DNA from: Desulfobacterales bacterium
Lineage (GTDB): Bacteria > Desulfobacterota > Desulfobacteria > Desulfobacterales > JAEINQ01
Assembly (NCBI GenBank): GCA_016342285.1
Contig: JAEINQ010000020.1
Location: forward strand, 1 to 64,000
Length of the DNA stretch: 64,000 nt
Reading direction: 5' to 3'
Positions 9,581 to 17,140 of the stretch are shown in pieces (position 1 is the first letter of the stretch; every line of letters starts with the position of its first letter). Position numbers and translations under genes: made by a program. Under the pieces are notes generated by a model. That model was not told where the DNA came from. It saw only the letters and a list, made by a program, of their open reading frames with translations, and searched no databases.

Positions 9581-9747
9581 GGTAAAATGCGTATGCAATC
9601 CTGCTTGGGTTGTTCCCCAAGGTGCCCTGGAGACAGAAACCGATGATTGTAAAGTGACCAAAGTGGGAAAATGACAAATGACAAAATCCAAATAACAGAA
9701 AAATCACAATAACCAAAGCGGGGAAATCACAAATCTGCAATCGGCAT

Positions 9748-9815
9748 TCCCATATCCCAAATCCCATATCCCAAATCCCAGATCCCAGATCCCATATCCC
9801 AGATCCCAGAGCCCA
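9748..9815. repeat. Short tandem repeat tract (ATCCCATATCCCA type)
   Basis: About 68 bases of imperfect 7-base units alternating ATCCCAT, ATCCCAA and ATCCCAG. It lies upstream of the ABC ATPase in a gap (9581-10016) that otherwise holds no gene. It resembles a minisatellite prone to slippage. A piece of the dispersed repeat (9911-9943) follows. Confidence 0.7.
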
Positions 9816-9910
9816 GTCGGGAAAGCTTGACAAGGATAACGACCCGGCATAGGTTGGCCGGCGGTACACCGAACCGGCAAACGGCCGTTTCGGGCTGGGC
9901 AAGCGAGGCA

Positions 9911-9943
9911 TCCTGGCCCTAAGAACCAGGCGTTTGTTTGCCC
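9911..9943. repeat. Dispersed intergenic repeat, partial copy D
   Basis: Shares TCCTGGCCC, ACCAGG and TTGCCC in the same order and spacing with 20344-20376 (copy C). It is only about 33 bases long and degenerate. Confidence 0.4.
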
Positions 9944-10016
9944 GAAAGAGACTGCCCTTGGATTCTCCAGGTTTGATGGGTCCATAAAAAACCGGAAACC
10001 AAACAAGGAAAGGCCC

Positions 10017-10529
10017 ATGACAAATCCCCCCGTCGTCTCCGTGGTCGGCTCATCGGGATCCGGAAAGACGACCCTGATCGTCAAACTCGTCCCCGAACTC
10101 AAAAAGCGGGGCTACCGTGTCGGCACCGTCAAGCACACTTTTCACCGTGTCGACTTGGACACCGAGGGAAAGGACAGTTGGCGGCACAAGGACGCCGGCG
10201 CTGAAACGGCCCTGCTGGTATCGCCGGGCACGGTCCATCTGGCGCGTGATCTGGCCGCGGACGATCTGGCGGCGGTCCTTCCCTTTTTCGACGGTCTCGA
10301 TATCGTCATCACCGAAGGCTACAAACGGGAAAGCACACCCAAGATTGAAGTGTTTCGACGCGAACGCCAAAACAAACCGGTCTGTATCGACGACCAGCGA
10401 CTGGTAGCCTTTGTCACCGATGCGGATATCGACCCGGGCGTGCCGTGTTTTTCCCTGGAGGCGGTTTCCGCCCTGGCCGACTTCATCGAAAAGACTTTCC
10501 TTTCCAAAACCGGGACGCCCCCCCTATGA
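10017..10529 (+). CDS. mobB: Molybdopterin-guanine dinucleotide biosynthesis protein B
   Basis: A 170-residue P-loop GTPase of the MobB family. Walker A is GSSGSGKTTL at residues 11-20, followed by the family signature VGTVKHTFH, and later a VITEGYKRE motif. MobB assists attachment of GMP to molybdopterin for Mo/W enzymes. The gene overlaps the next one at ATGA, so the two are translationally coupled. Aldehyde oxidoreductase remnants at 40.7 kb and the Fe-S subunit at 14.3 kb show that Mo/W enzymes are or were relevant to this genome. Confidence 0.93.
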   Translation: MTNPPVVSVVGSSGSGKTTLIVKLVPELKKRGYRVGTVKHTFHRVDLDTEGKDSWRHKDAGAETALLVSPGTVHLARDLAADDLAAVLPFFDGLDIVITEGYKRESTPKIEVFRRERQNKPVCIDDQRLVAFVTDADIDPGVPCFSLEAVSALADFIEKTFLSKTGTPPL

Positions 10530-11356
10530 TCCCTGCTGATCTTCGACGACTTGAGGCCTGGTACCGATCCTATGCCGACCGATTTATGGGCATCGACAAG
10601 GAGACGGACCGCGCCGTCCAAATGAAAACCGCCCACACGGCCAGGGTTCGGGCAAATATCCTACAGATCGGTCAGGGGATAGGGCTGGAGGCAAACCGGC
10701 TGCTTTTGGCCGATGCGACCGCCTTGCTTCACGATACGGGCCGCTTTCGCCAGTTCCGGGACCATCACACCTTTGTCGATGCGGTCTCGGTAAACCACGC
10801 CCGACTGGGGCTCAGGGAAATCGGCAAGGAACAGGTACTGGCAGGGTTGGACACCGAAGAACGGCGTCAGGTCTGCCGGACCGTGGCCTGGCACAATGCC
10901 CAGTCCCTGCCGACCGACGAGCCGGCCCCCGTTCTGGAACTGATCCGCCTGCTGCGGGATGCCGACAAGGTCGATATCTTTGGCGTAACCCTGGATCGAT
11001 ACGAAGGCCGCGACCTGGAAAACAACGAAGCTGTCGACCTGGGCCTGCCCGATTCGCCGACATGTTCACCGGTCCTGCTGGCGGCGATAACCGCCGGGCA
11101 GGTCGCGCCGTTTCACCTGATCCGTACCCTCAACGACTTTAAAATTGCCCAACTCAGCTGGATTTTCGACATCCAGTTCACCCCGACCTTTCATATCCTG
11201 GAAAAGCGACAGATCGTTCCCCGCCTTTGTGCCGTCCTGCCAAAAACGCCCCAGGTGACGGCAGCCCTCCGTCATGTCACAACCCATCTGGCCCGCATGG
11301 TAGGGAGGGGCGGGGTTATCGACCCCATATCAGTGTGGACTCACTCCAAACTTTAG
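10526..11356 (+). CDS. HD-domain hydrolase
   Basis: The start is the ATG at 10526, overlapping the mobB stop by four bases; an earlier in-frame Met would lie deep inside mobB. The 276-residue protein has an HD metal site with His37, His69-Asp70 (LLHDTGRF) and a distal Asp in LRDADKVDIF, as in HD phosphohydrolases acting on nucleotides or phosphoesters. The last 12 or so codons, including the stop, are made of dispersed-repeat sequence (copy B), so the native C-terminus has probably been replaced. Substrate is unknown. Confidence 0.85.
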   Translation: MIPADLRRLEAWYRSYADRFMGIDKETDRAVQMKTAHTARVRANILQIGQGIGLEANRLLLADATALLHDTGRFRQFRDHHTFVDAVSVNHARLGLREIGKEQVLAGLDTEERRQVCRTVAWHNAQSLPTDEPAPVLELIRLLRDADKVDIFGVTLDRYEGRDLENNEAVDLGLPDSPTCSPVLLAAITAGQVAPFHLIRTLNDFKIAQLSWIFDIQFTPTFHILEKRQIVPRLCAVLPKTPQVTAALRHVTTHLARMVGRGGVIDPISVWTHSKL

Positions 11357-11415
11357 TTCACTTTAGTCACTGGCAACATCGGGTGTCTCGGCAGCGCCGG
11401 TATACCCTGACCCCG
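11320..11415. repeat. Dispersed intergenic repeat, copy B
   Basis: Shares GACCCCATATCAGTGTGGA-like sequence with copy C, and CTTTAGTCACT...ACATCGG...TGTCTCGGCA with copy A. The 20 bases at 11351-11370 are the exact reverse complement of 20415-20434 in copy C, so an internal module is inverted between copies. It overlaps the end of the HD gene. Confidence 0.6.
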
Positions 11416-11559
11416 CTCTAAAGGCCAGCCATGGGGAAACCTAAGTTGAGCGATTGTCAAGGTTGCCGCAGATACAAGGAAGATGTTTTTCCGCTATAGT
11501 CCTTTATGCGGGAAGGCATCTGACGCTGTAGATGCGGTAAGATCGGCAATCCCGAAGGG

Positions 11560-11634
11560 TTTTAAATTTCGAAAGACAGAATAGAATGTTTTTCTTTAAT
11601 ATCGTTTACTTATACTTCATTTCGAAATTTAAAA
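11560..11634. repeat. 15-bp inverted repeat, AT-rich
   Basis: TTTTAAATTTCGAAA (11560-11574) is exactly repeated in reverse complement at 11620-11634 with a 45-base AT-rich centre. It lies 30 bases past the stop of the kinase-like gene. It could be a terminator-like structure or the scar of a small element. No gene lies in 11357-11663. Confidence 0.55.
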
Positions 11635-11663
11635 CGCTCAGTTTAGGGAAAAGGAACGTGCTC

Positions 11664-14084
11664 TTAGGGCAATTGTACGGTCGCCGTGTGGCAGGGATTG
11701 ATCTCAGGGACGTCCGGGATCTCTTCCAAAGGGGAGGGCTCGGCCGCAACCGGGCCGTCAGCGGCCATGACCCCGACAGTGGCGTAATGCATCAGTGCCA
11801 GAAGCCGACGTACCGACACGGCCGTGGAGGCATCGGGGACCGGAGTCATTGCGGCATCAAGGATCTCAGCCGCCTGTTTTAAGGCTGCCAGATCTCCAAA
11901 CCAGGCAGCGATCCGGTGATGGGCACCGGTGCCTGAAATTCGATATTTTTCCTGAAGCCGTTGCAGCTGATCCGCGGAACAGGCCAGGAGTTTTTGGCGA
12001 TCGCCAAGGCTAAGCCCCTCGGATCGCCGGGCAAGGCAGGCGCCAAACCGGTCGTCCAGACGCTGCCGGGCCCGGCCCATGGCAGTTCCCGCGGCCTTGA
12101 TCAGGAATCGGGGCATCTGGACCCGCAAGGCCTCCAACCGCTGGCTGTGGGCGGCCGTCACACGGGAGAACTCTTCCGCGGCCTGTTTCCAGAAAATCCC
12201 GTTGACCGCGCGGTAAAGGTCAACAAGGGATCGGCGCTCCATCACAGCCTTTTGAAGGGCAGCCATGATGCGGGGGATCTGTCCGGCAGTCTGCCCAAAC
12301 AGCCGCTTTCCCGTGGCCGTTTCAAAAATGATGGCCGCCACCGCGTGCCAGTCCTGATGGTGCAGCACTTCCCCAAGATCGCCATGGACTGCGGCGAGCA
12401 CCCGGTTGGGAAAGAAATGGGCAGGGGTGGCGTAGCCTGGGGTTCCGCCGAGTTGGGGCTGAACGCCGGTGCCGCTTTCCATGGATCCAAAATCGCAGGC
12501 CGTTTCCACATCGATCAGCCCCAGGGTGAAATCATCGGCCGAGGCCAAAAACAAGGGATAGGCATCCGGATTGCCGGCCACCAGCAGGTTGTCGGGCTTT
12601 AAATCCCGCATGGCCACGCCCCGTTTTCCCAGCCAGGCCAGCAGTTCCAACAAATTGACAGCCAGGGCCTCCATACGGGGCCGGTTGCGGGCAAAGGCTT
12701 TGCTGTCGGCATGGGCCCAGGCCATTGTTGCGTAGGCCTGCTGCAACTCCGGCTCGGTCGCAAGCAGTGTTTGCCCCAGCGATACAATATTTCCGGCCGC
12801 TGTCGGTGGCAGGTCCTGGCAGACAGCTTCGGACCCGACGCCGGCTGCCGACTGGTAGAAAAATTCCCTCAATCGTCCGGGCCCGACAGTCTCGCCTGCA
12901 CCGTCGGCCACCATGGACCGGGCATCGACCTCAAAACGCCGGCAGAGTTTTTGAAGGTCAAAGCAGGCCCAACCATTTTGGCCACCGTATCGGGTCTCGA
13001 AACCGCGACAGTCGCCTGTTGGATCGGCATCGGCCGTGGCCGTGGCGGCCAGGAGGGTCGTGGCATCGTCGAGTTCGGACAGGGCCTGGCTCATAAAACA
13101 ATGGCGCGCCAGATCCATGAAAAAGGCAAAGGTGCCACCGATGCGCAGGTAGTCGCGGTATTCCGGCATCGTCTTGAGCAGGTCGATGTATTGCGCCTCC
13201 AGGGCGGCGGCCGTGACAGGGACAAGGCCGGCAAACCGGTGCACCCGGCTTAAAATGACCGACAGAGAAGGAATGACGCACTCTCGGGGAGATAGACACT
13301 CAACCAATGCGGATTCATATTGAATACGTTGCACATAGTCCTCAAAATCGCGGATGGGTGTCGGCGGGATTTTGATCACCATGTGGGTGTCGAAAATGGC
13401 ATAAAAGCACTGACTGCGGCTCCCGGAACCCTCTCCGATGGGCCCGAGGGTCATTCGTCGCGTTCGCCACTCATCGTTGTGCTTGATGCTGAGTTGACAG
13501 ATTCTGCCCTTACCGCCGGACGGATTGGCAATTTCCTCGATCCGCCCCGGTGCACCGGGGGATGCCCCGATCTGCCGCCGGTAAAGGTTGAGGAAAAAAC
13601 GCTCCACATCGGCCAGGCCCACCAGGCGGGGGGTTTGAACGACCGGTTTCAGCTTGACCGCAGCCGGTCCACCGGTCATCGTCTCTAAGGCCGCCGGTTC
13701 TTTGCGTCGTCTTAGAAGTGAGCCAGCAAACAGGACCAGAAACACCAGGAATCCGGCACCCATCGAAAAACGGCGATGACGCCGGTCCATGCTACGCCAG
13801 AGGGTTTCGGCCCGATTCAGGCCGAAGCGCAGCCGAAGGGCCATGGCTTCCGGCGTCCTGGGCAGACCGGACAAAACGGCGCTGACGCGCTTTTGATCTT
13901 CTATGAGCTGTTGACCGTCACAATGAAGGACCCAGGCGTCGCCCCGGGCCAAAACCCGGTCGACCCCTATCAGTCGACCGTCCTCCATAACCACCAGGGT
14001 CGGCCCGAAGGCTGCCACCGACAGCGCGGCCAATCCGACAAGCGTCAGGCCGACGAGCACCAGAAGAAGGGTTTTCATGTTCAT
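11664..14084 (-). CDS. Membrane-anchored serine/threonine protein kinase-like protein
   Basis: An 806-residue protein with two N-terminal hydrophobic segments (about 4-28 and 107-126) and a degenerate kinase domain. The ATP-binding lysine is probably in VIKIPP (near 237) and the catalytic loop is MRDLKPDNLLV (near 490). The metal-binding aspartate is in LIDVETA instead of DFG, and the activation end reads GTPGYATP (near 548). A long insert of about 230 residues separates the N- and C-lobes, unlike ordinary Hanks kinases. The last 200 residues are helical and unassigned. The gene is single, with no phosphatase or FHA partner adjacent. Kinase ancestry is convincing; activity is inferred. Confidence 0.75.
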   Translation of the reverse strand: MNMKTLLLVLVGLTLVGLAALSVAAFGPTLVVMEDGRLIGVDRVLARGDAWVLHCDGQQLIEDQKRVSAVLSGLPRTPEAMALRLRFGLNRAETLWRSMDRRHRRFSMGAGFLVFLVLFAGSLLRRRKEPAALETMTGGPAAVKLKPVVQTPRLVGLADVERFFLNLYRRQIGASPGAPGRIEEIANPSGGKGRICQLSIKHNDEWRTRRMTLGPIGEGSGSRSQCFYAIFDTHMVIKIPPTPIRDFEDYVQRIQYESALVECLSPRECVIPSLSVILSRVHRFAGLVPVTAAALEAQYIDLLKTMPEYRDYLRIGGTFAFFMDLARHCFMSQALSELDDATTLLAATATADADPTGDCRGFETRYGGQNGWACFDLQKLCRRFEVDARSMVADGAGETVGPGRLREFFYQSAAGVGSEAVCQDLPPTAAGNIVSLGQTLLATEPELQQAYATMAWAHADSKAFARNRPRMEALAVNLLELLAWLGKRGVAMRDLKPDNLLVAGNPDAYPLFLASADDFTLGLIDVETACDFGSMESGTGVQPQLGGTPGYATPAHFFPNRVLAAVHGDLGEVLHHQDWHAVAAIIFETATGKRLFGQTAGQIPRIMAALQKAVMERRSLVDLYRAVNGIFWKQAAEEFSRVTAAHSQRLEALRVQMPRFLIKAAGTAMGRARQRLDDRFGACLARRSEGLSLGDRQKLLACSADQLQRLQEKYRISGTGAHHRIAAWFGDLAALKQAAEILDAAMTPVPDASTAVSVRRLLALMHYATVGVMAADGPVAAEPSPLEEIPDVPEINPCHTATVQLP

Positions 14085-14320
14085 TTTCGAATCCCGTCAT
14101 GACAGGAGAAAAAGATGGCGAACATGTCCTGTTTCCGTTCGATACCACTTCAATACCGGTCAGGTCAAAGAACCTGCCGAGATTTTCCTATGCTGTGTAT
14201 AATTTTCCAGTTCGGCCCAACCATGTGTAACCGATTCCTCCAGGGCGTCTCATAATAGGCAGATCACTTGAGCCTCCCAAGGGGGCAGCCCTGAAACCGT
14301 CCACATCAAAAGGAGAGACA

Positions 14321-15286
14321 ATGCCACGGCAAATATCGCGCCGATCCTTTCTAAAGGGAAGTGTCGCCGCCGCCTGCGGTCTGGCCGCCGCCACAAAGGC
14401 CTCCCCGGCAAAAGCCGCAGTCGATCAGCCTCTGGCCACCCTGCTCGACATTAGAAAATGCATCGGGTGCGGCGCCTGCGTGGAGGCCTGCACCGAGACC
14501 AATGGCCACAAATACCCCGATCCGAAAAAGCCCTATCCAAAGATGGTCCCCGGCAGGGTCAAGGTTGAGGACTGGTCCGACAAGCAGGATGTGACCGATC
14601 GCCTGACCCCATACAACTGGCTCTATATCCAGTCCGCCACCGTCACCGTGGACGGAGAGGAAAGGGAACTGACCATCCCCAGACGATGCATGCACTGCGT
14701 TAATCCGCCCTGCGTCAAACTCTGCCCCTGGGGCGCGGCACGCCAGCTTGAAAACGGCATCGCCCGGCTCGACGCCGACCTTTGCTTGGGAGGCGCCAAG
14801 TGCCGTACGGTCTGCCCGTGGCAAATTCCCCAGCGACAAACCGGCGTGGGCCTCTACCTGGACCTCATGCCCGCCTTTGCCGGAAACGGCGTCATGTACA
14901 AGTGCGACCGCTGCTACGACCGGATCGCCCAAGGCGAACAGCCGGCCTGCATTGAGGCCTGCCCCGAAGGGGTACAGACCATCGGCCCCCGCAACGAAAT
15001 CATTGACCAGGCGCACGCCCTGGCAAAGGAGATCAACGGGTACATTTACGGTGAAAAGGAAAACGGCGGAACCAACACCATCTACGTCTCGCCCATCCCC
15101 TTCGATCAACTCCAAAAGGCCATCGAAAAAGGGAACGGCCGGCCCCACCTGGCCCCGGCCGAAGACACCATGGCCGACAACAACAACCTGGCCAAGGCCA
15201 TGATGGTGGCCCCCCTTGCCGGTGTCGCCGCTGCCGTCGGCAGAATGTTCAAACACACCCAGGATAGCGGTAAGGAGGCCGACTGA
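14321..15286 (+). CDS. Tat-exported 4Fe-4S ferredoxin-type electron-transfer subunit
   Basis: A 321-residue protein with a twin-arginine signal (SRRSFLKG) and four cysteine clusters of the DmsB/FdnH/HmcB kind: CIGCGACVEAC, a CMHCxxPPCxxxC cluster, CLGGAKCRTVC and CDRCYD with CIEAC. It should carry electrons between a periplasmic partner and the quinone pool. A good AAGGAGAG precedes the ATG. It is followed after one base by a small cytochrome b-like membrane protein, its likely partner. No catalytic Mo/W subunit is adjacent, so the redox donor is unknown. Confidence 0.9.
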   Translation: MPRQISRRSFLKGSVAAACGLAAATKASPAKAAVDQPLATLLDIRKCIGCGACVEACTETNGHKYPDPKKPYPKMVPGRVKVEDWSDKQDVTDRLTPYNWLYIQSATVTVDGEERELTIPRRCMHCVNPPCVKLCPWGAARQLENGIARLDADLCLGGAKCRTVCPWQIPQRQTGVGLYLDLMPAFAGNGVMYKCDRCYDRIAQGEQPACIEACPEGVQTIGPRNEIIDQAHALAKEINGYIYGEKENGGTNTIYVSPIPFDQLQKAIEKGNGRPHLAPAEDTMADNNNLAKAMMVAPLAGVAAAVGRMFKHTQDSGKEAD

Positions 15287-15287
15287 C

Positions 15288-15764
15288 ATGAACCATACCC
15301 TGTCACAAGCCGTTGCCCCCCAAAGACGGCCGGTGCGTTACCTCTTCGCGCTGACCCTTTTTCTCTCCGCCCTAACCGGCTTTGCCCAGATGCCGATTTT
15401 CAAACGCTACTACATCGCCGACATTCCCGGACTGGGCTGGCTGGCCCAGTACTATGTGACCTACACCCTGCACTACATGAGCGCCATCGCCTTTATGACC
15501 ATTGCCGCCTATGTCATCACCGATTACCGTCTCAACCGCCGAAAGGCCGTGCGGATCAATCCGGCCGGCTATGTCAGGGGCGCCATGCTGCTGGCAATCC
15601 TGATCAGCGGCATCCTGCTGGTCTTTCGGAATCTTCCCGGATATCGCTACTCGCCGGAATTGATCGTCTACCTGAACTTTTCCCACCTGGGCATGGCGGT
15701 GATCTTTCTTGGCACGGCCCTGGCCCTGCGACTGCTGAAAAAGGAATGGACATCGCCCCGCTGA
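15288..15764 (+). CDS. Small cytochrome b-type membrane subunit
   Basis: A 158-residue integral membrane protein with four predicted helices, starting around LFALTLFLSALTGFA. Histidines at TLHYMSAIAF and FSHLGMAV fall within the second and fourth helices, as expected for haem b ligands in the formate dehydrogenase gamma/cytochrome b561 class. The ATG lies two bases after the stop of the Fe-S gene. Together they make a periplasm-facing quinone-linked module. The frame is open 24 codons upstream, but only this ATG has a ribosome site (AAGGAGG). Confidence 0.82.
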   Translation: MNHTLSQAVAPQRRPVRYLFALTLFLSALTGFAQMPIFKRYYIADIPGLGWLAQYYVTYTLHYMSAIAFMTIAAYVITDYRLNRRKAVRINPAGYVRGAMLLAILISGILLVFRNLPGYRYSPELIVYLNFSHLGMAVIFLGTALALRLLKKEWTSPR

Positions 15765-15790
15765 ATCCGTATACACAAGGGAGTCAAACC

Positions 15791-15985
15791 ATGAATGAAA
15801 TTTTACTCTTTTTGATCGTGATAGGCGTCTGGTTCTTGCTCCAGGCGGTCATTCTGCCCAAACTCGGCATTTCCACCTGAATGGCCGACGCCTGTCAGGT
15901 GGCAGGCAAGGACAGTCAAGATGGAAAAACCGAATCCGCAGCGGATAACGGACGCGGACAGCGACCTGATAAGGGCCATCAATGA
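15791..15985 (+). CDS. Probable small membrane selenoprotein (in-frame UGA = Sec30)
   Basis: Conventionally read, this gene ends at the TGA 15878-15880 as a 29-residue peptide with one membrane helix (ILLFLIVIGVWFLL) ending in LPKLGIST. Reading through TGA gives ST-U-MADACQV and a 64-residue product stopping at 15985. The result is one helix, then a redox-like U-x4-C pair. A hairpin with an AGGU loop, like bacterial SECIS elements, begins nine bases after the UGA. From memory, related deltaproteobacterial proteins carry Cys or Sec at this point after a PKxGxxT motif. The gene sits between the cytochrome b and sigma factor genes and overlaps the sigma start by 65 bases. Sec insertion is inferred. 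Confidence 0.6.
15890..15907 (+). promoter_or_regulatory. Candidate bacterial SECIS hairpin
   Basis: GCCUGUC pairs with GGCAGGC (seven pairs, one G-U) around the loop AGGU. The second loop base is G, about 18 bases after the UGA, within the 16-37 base range known for bacterial SECIS elements. The loop matches the AGGU of the E. coli fdhF element as I remember it. Confidence 0.55.
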
Positions 15986-16532
15986 GGGGCAAAACGACCG
16001 CTTCTACGAACTGGTTCGAAAATACGAGGGCAGGCTTTACAGCTTCAGCATGAAGGTATGCGGCAACGTCCAGGATGCCGAAGACCTGGTGCAGGATACA
16101 TTTCTAACCGTCTTTCGATATATCGGCGACTTCCGGTTTGAAACCCGCTTCAAGAACTGGCTCTACCGGATCGCCACCAGCGCCTGCCTGAAGAAAAAAC
16201 GGCGTTCAAAATTCGCTCCGGAGCGGGAACTCTCCCTGGAAGACTTTCTACCCGGAGAAAACGAACCGAGGCCGAGCGAAACTCCCCGGTGGGCGAGAAC
16301 GCCTTCGGAAAAGCTTCTCGACGAAGAACTGGCCCAAACCCTCAACCAGGCGATTCTGGACTTGCCGGAAAAATACCGGATGGTGGTGGTGCTCAGGGAC
16401 GTGGAGGGGTTTTCCACCGAAGAGACCGCACAGATTCTCCAACTGAGCGCCTCCAACGTCAAGGTCCGGCTCCATCGGGCCCGGCTGTCTCTGAGGGAAA
16501 CGCTCAAAGGATACTTCGAAGATGCCCCATGA
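15921..16532 (+). CDS. ECF-type RNA polymerase sigma-70 factor
   Basis: A 203-residue sigma factor with region 2 at about residues 20-95 (AEDLVQDTFLTVFRYI, then FKNWLYRIA) and region 4 near 140-195 (LPEKYRMVVVLRDVEGFSTEETA and a VKVRLHRAR helix-turn-helix). A roughly 50-residue linker separates them, as in the RpoE-like extracytoplasmic-function group. Its last 11 bases overlap the anti-sigma gene. The start lies inside the read-through part of the upstream selenoprotein candidate, so its translation may be linked to UGA decoding. Target genes are unknown. Confidence 0.93.
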   Translation: MEKPNPQRITDADSDLIRAINEGQNDRFYELVRKYEGRLYSFSMKVCGNVQDAEDLVQDTFLTVFRYIGDFRFETRFKNWLYRIATSACLKKKRRSKFAPERELSLEDFLPGENEPRPSETPRWARTPSEKLLDEELAQTLNQAILDLPEKYRMVVVLRDVEGFSTEETAQILQLSASNVKVRLHRARLSLRETLKGYFEDAP

Positions 16533-16797
16533 AGACCACAACCACGCAGACTGCCTGGCCATGTTCGAAAAACTCTCGGCTTATATCGACAACGAACTGG
16601 ACCCGGTGACCTGCAAGGATATTGAAAAACACGCCTCAACCTGCACCGCCTGCCAGGCCTGTCTGGAGACCCTCAAGCAAACCGTAGCCCTTTGCAAGGA
16701 GGTCCCTGACCCGCAACCCCGGGAAGCTTTCTCCCGGCGTCTGAATCAGCTCATCCAAAAAATGGCAGGAGAACCCGCCTCCAAGCCCAACCTGTAG
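16522..16797 (+). CDS. Zinc-type anti-sigma factor
   Basis: A 91-residue protein with the HxxxCxxC zinc motif (HASTCTACQAC) of the anti-sigma ZAS/zf-HC2 domain. It has no membrane segment, so it is a soluble, possibly redox-sensing anti-sigma factor that would hold the sigma factor encoded just upstream. The genes overlap by 11 bases, giving balanced synthesis. Extra cysteines (Cys11, Cys34, Cys58) could add redox control; this is inference. Confidence 0.88.
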   Translation: MPHEDHNHADCLAMFEKLSAYIDNELDPVTCKDIEKHASTCTACQACLETLKQTVALCKEVPDPQPREAFSRRLNQLIQKMAGEPASKPNL

Positions 16798-17140
16798 GAA
16801 CGGAAAAGATTGACAGGATTCGGGCTTTCCAGTAGCATTGGTTGCGATTTTACCCTAACGTTGCAAAACGTCGGAGGGCTCCTGGGCCAAGGCGAAAAGG
16901 GTGACACTGTCGCCCCTTTACTGAGATCCCTTTTCAACACAGGATCTGGAATTCTCCGGCTTTCCAGCAGGGTAAACAATATGGCAAGTTTAGAACCCAA
17001 TCATTAAATTCCACCGTGAGTGGGAACCTAAGAACATACCGATTTACACAAATTTCTACGTGATATCGGATTTCTACCAGATTTTGCCGCTTTGTTTACG
17101 CAACTTTGGGGTTTACCACCCTTTGCGAAGGGGACAAACC
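16798..17140. other. Intergenic region, no gene seen
   Basis: About 340 bases between the anti-sigma gene and the oxoprolinase-like gene. CGGGCTTTCCAGTAG near 16821 and CCGGCTTTCCAGCAG near 16955 form an imperfect direct repeat. No ORF, RNA gene or clear terminator was identified. Confidence 0.4.

Noticed and set aside
14351-15289. 312-codon open frame antisense to the Fe-S subunit
   Set aside because: No motif or ribosome site; the plus strand carries the cysteine clusters and Tat signal.
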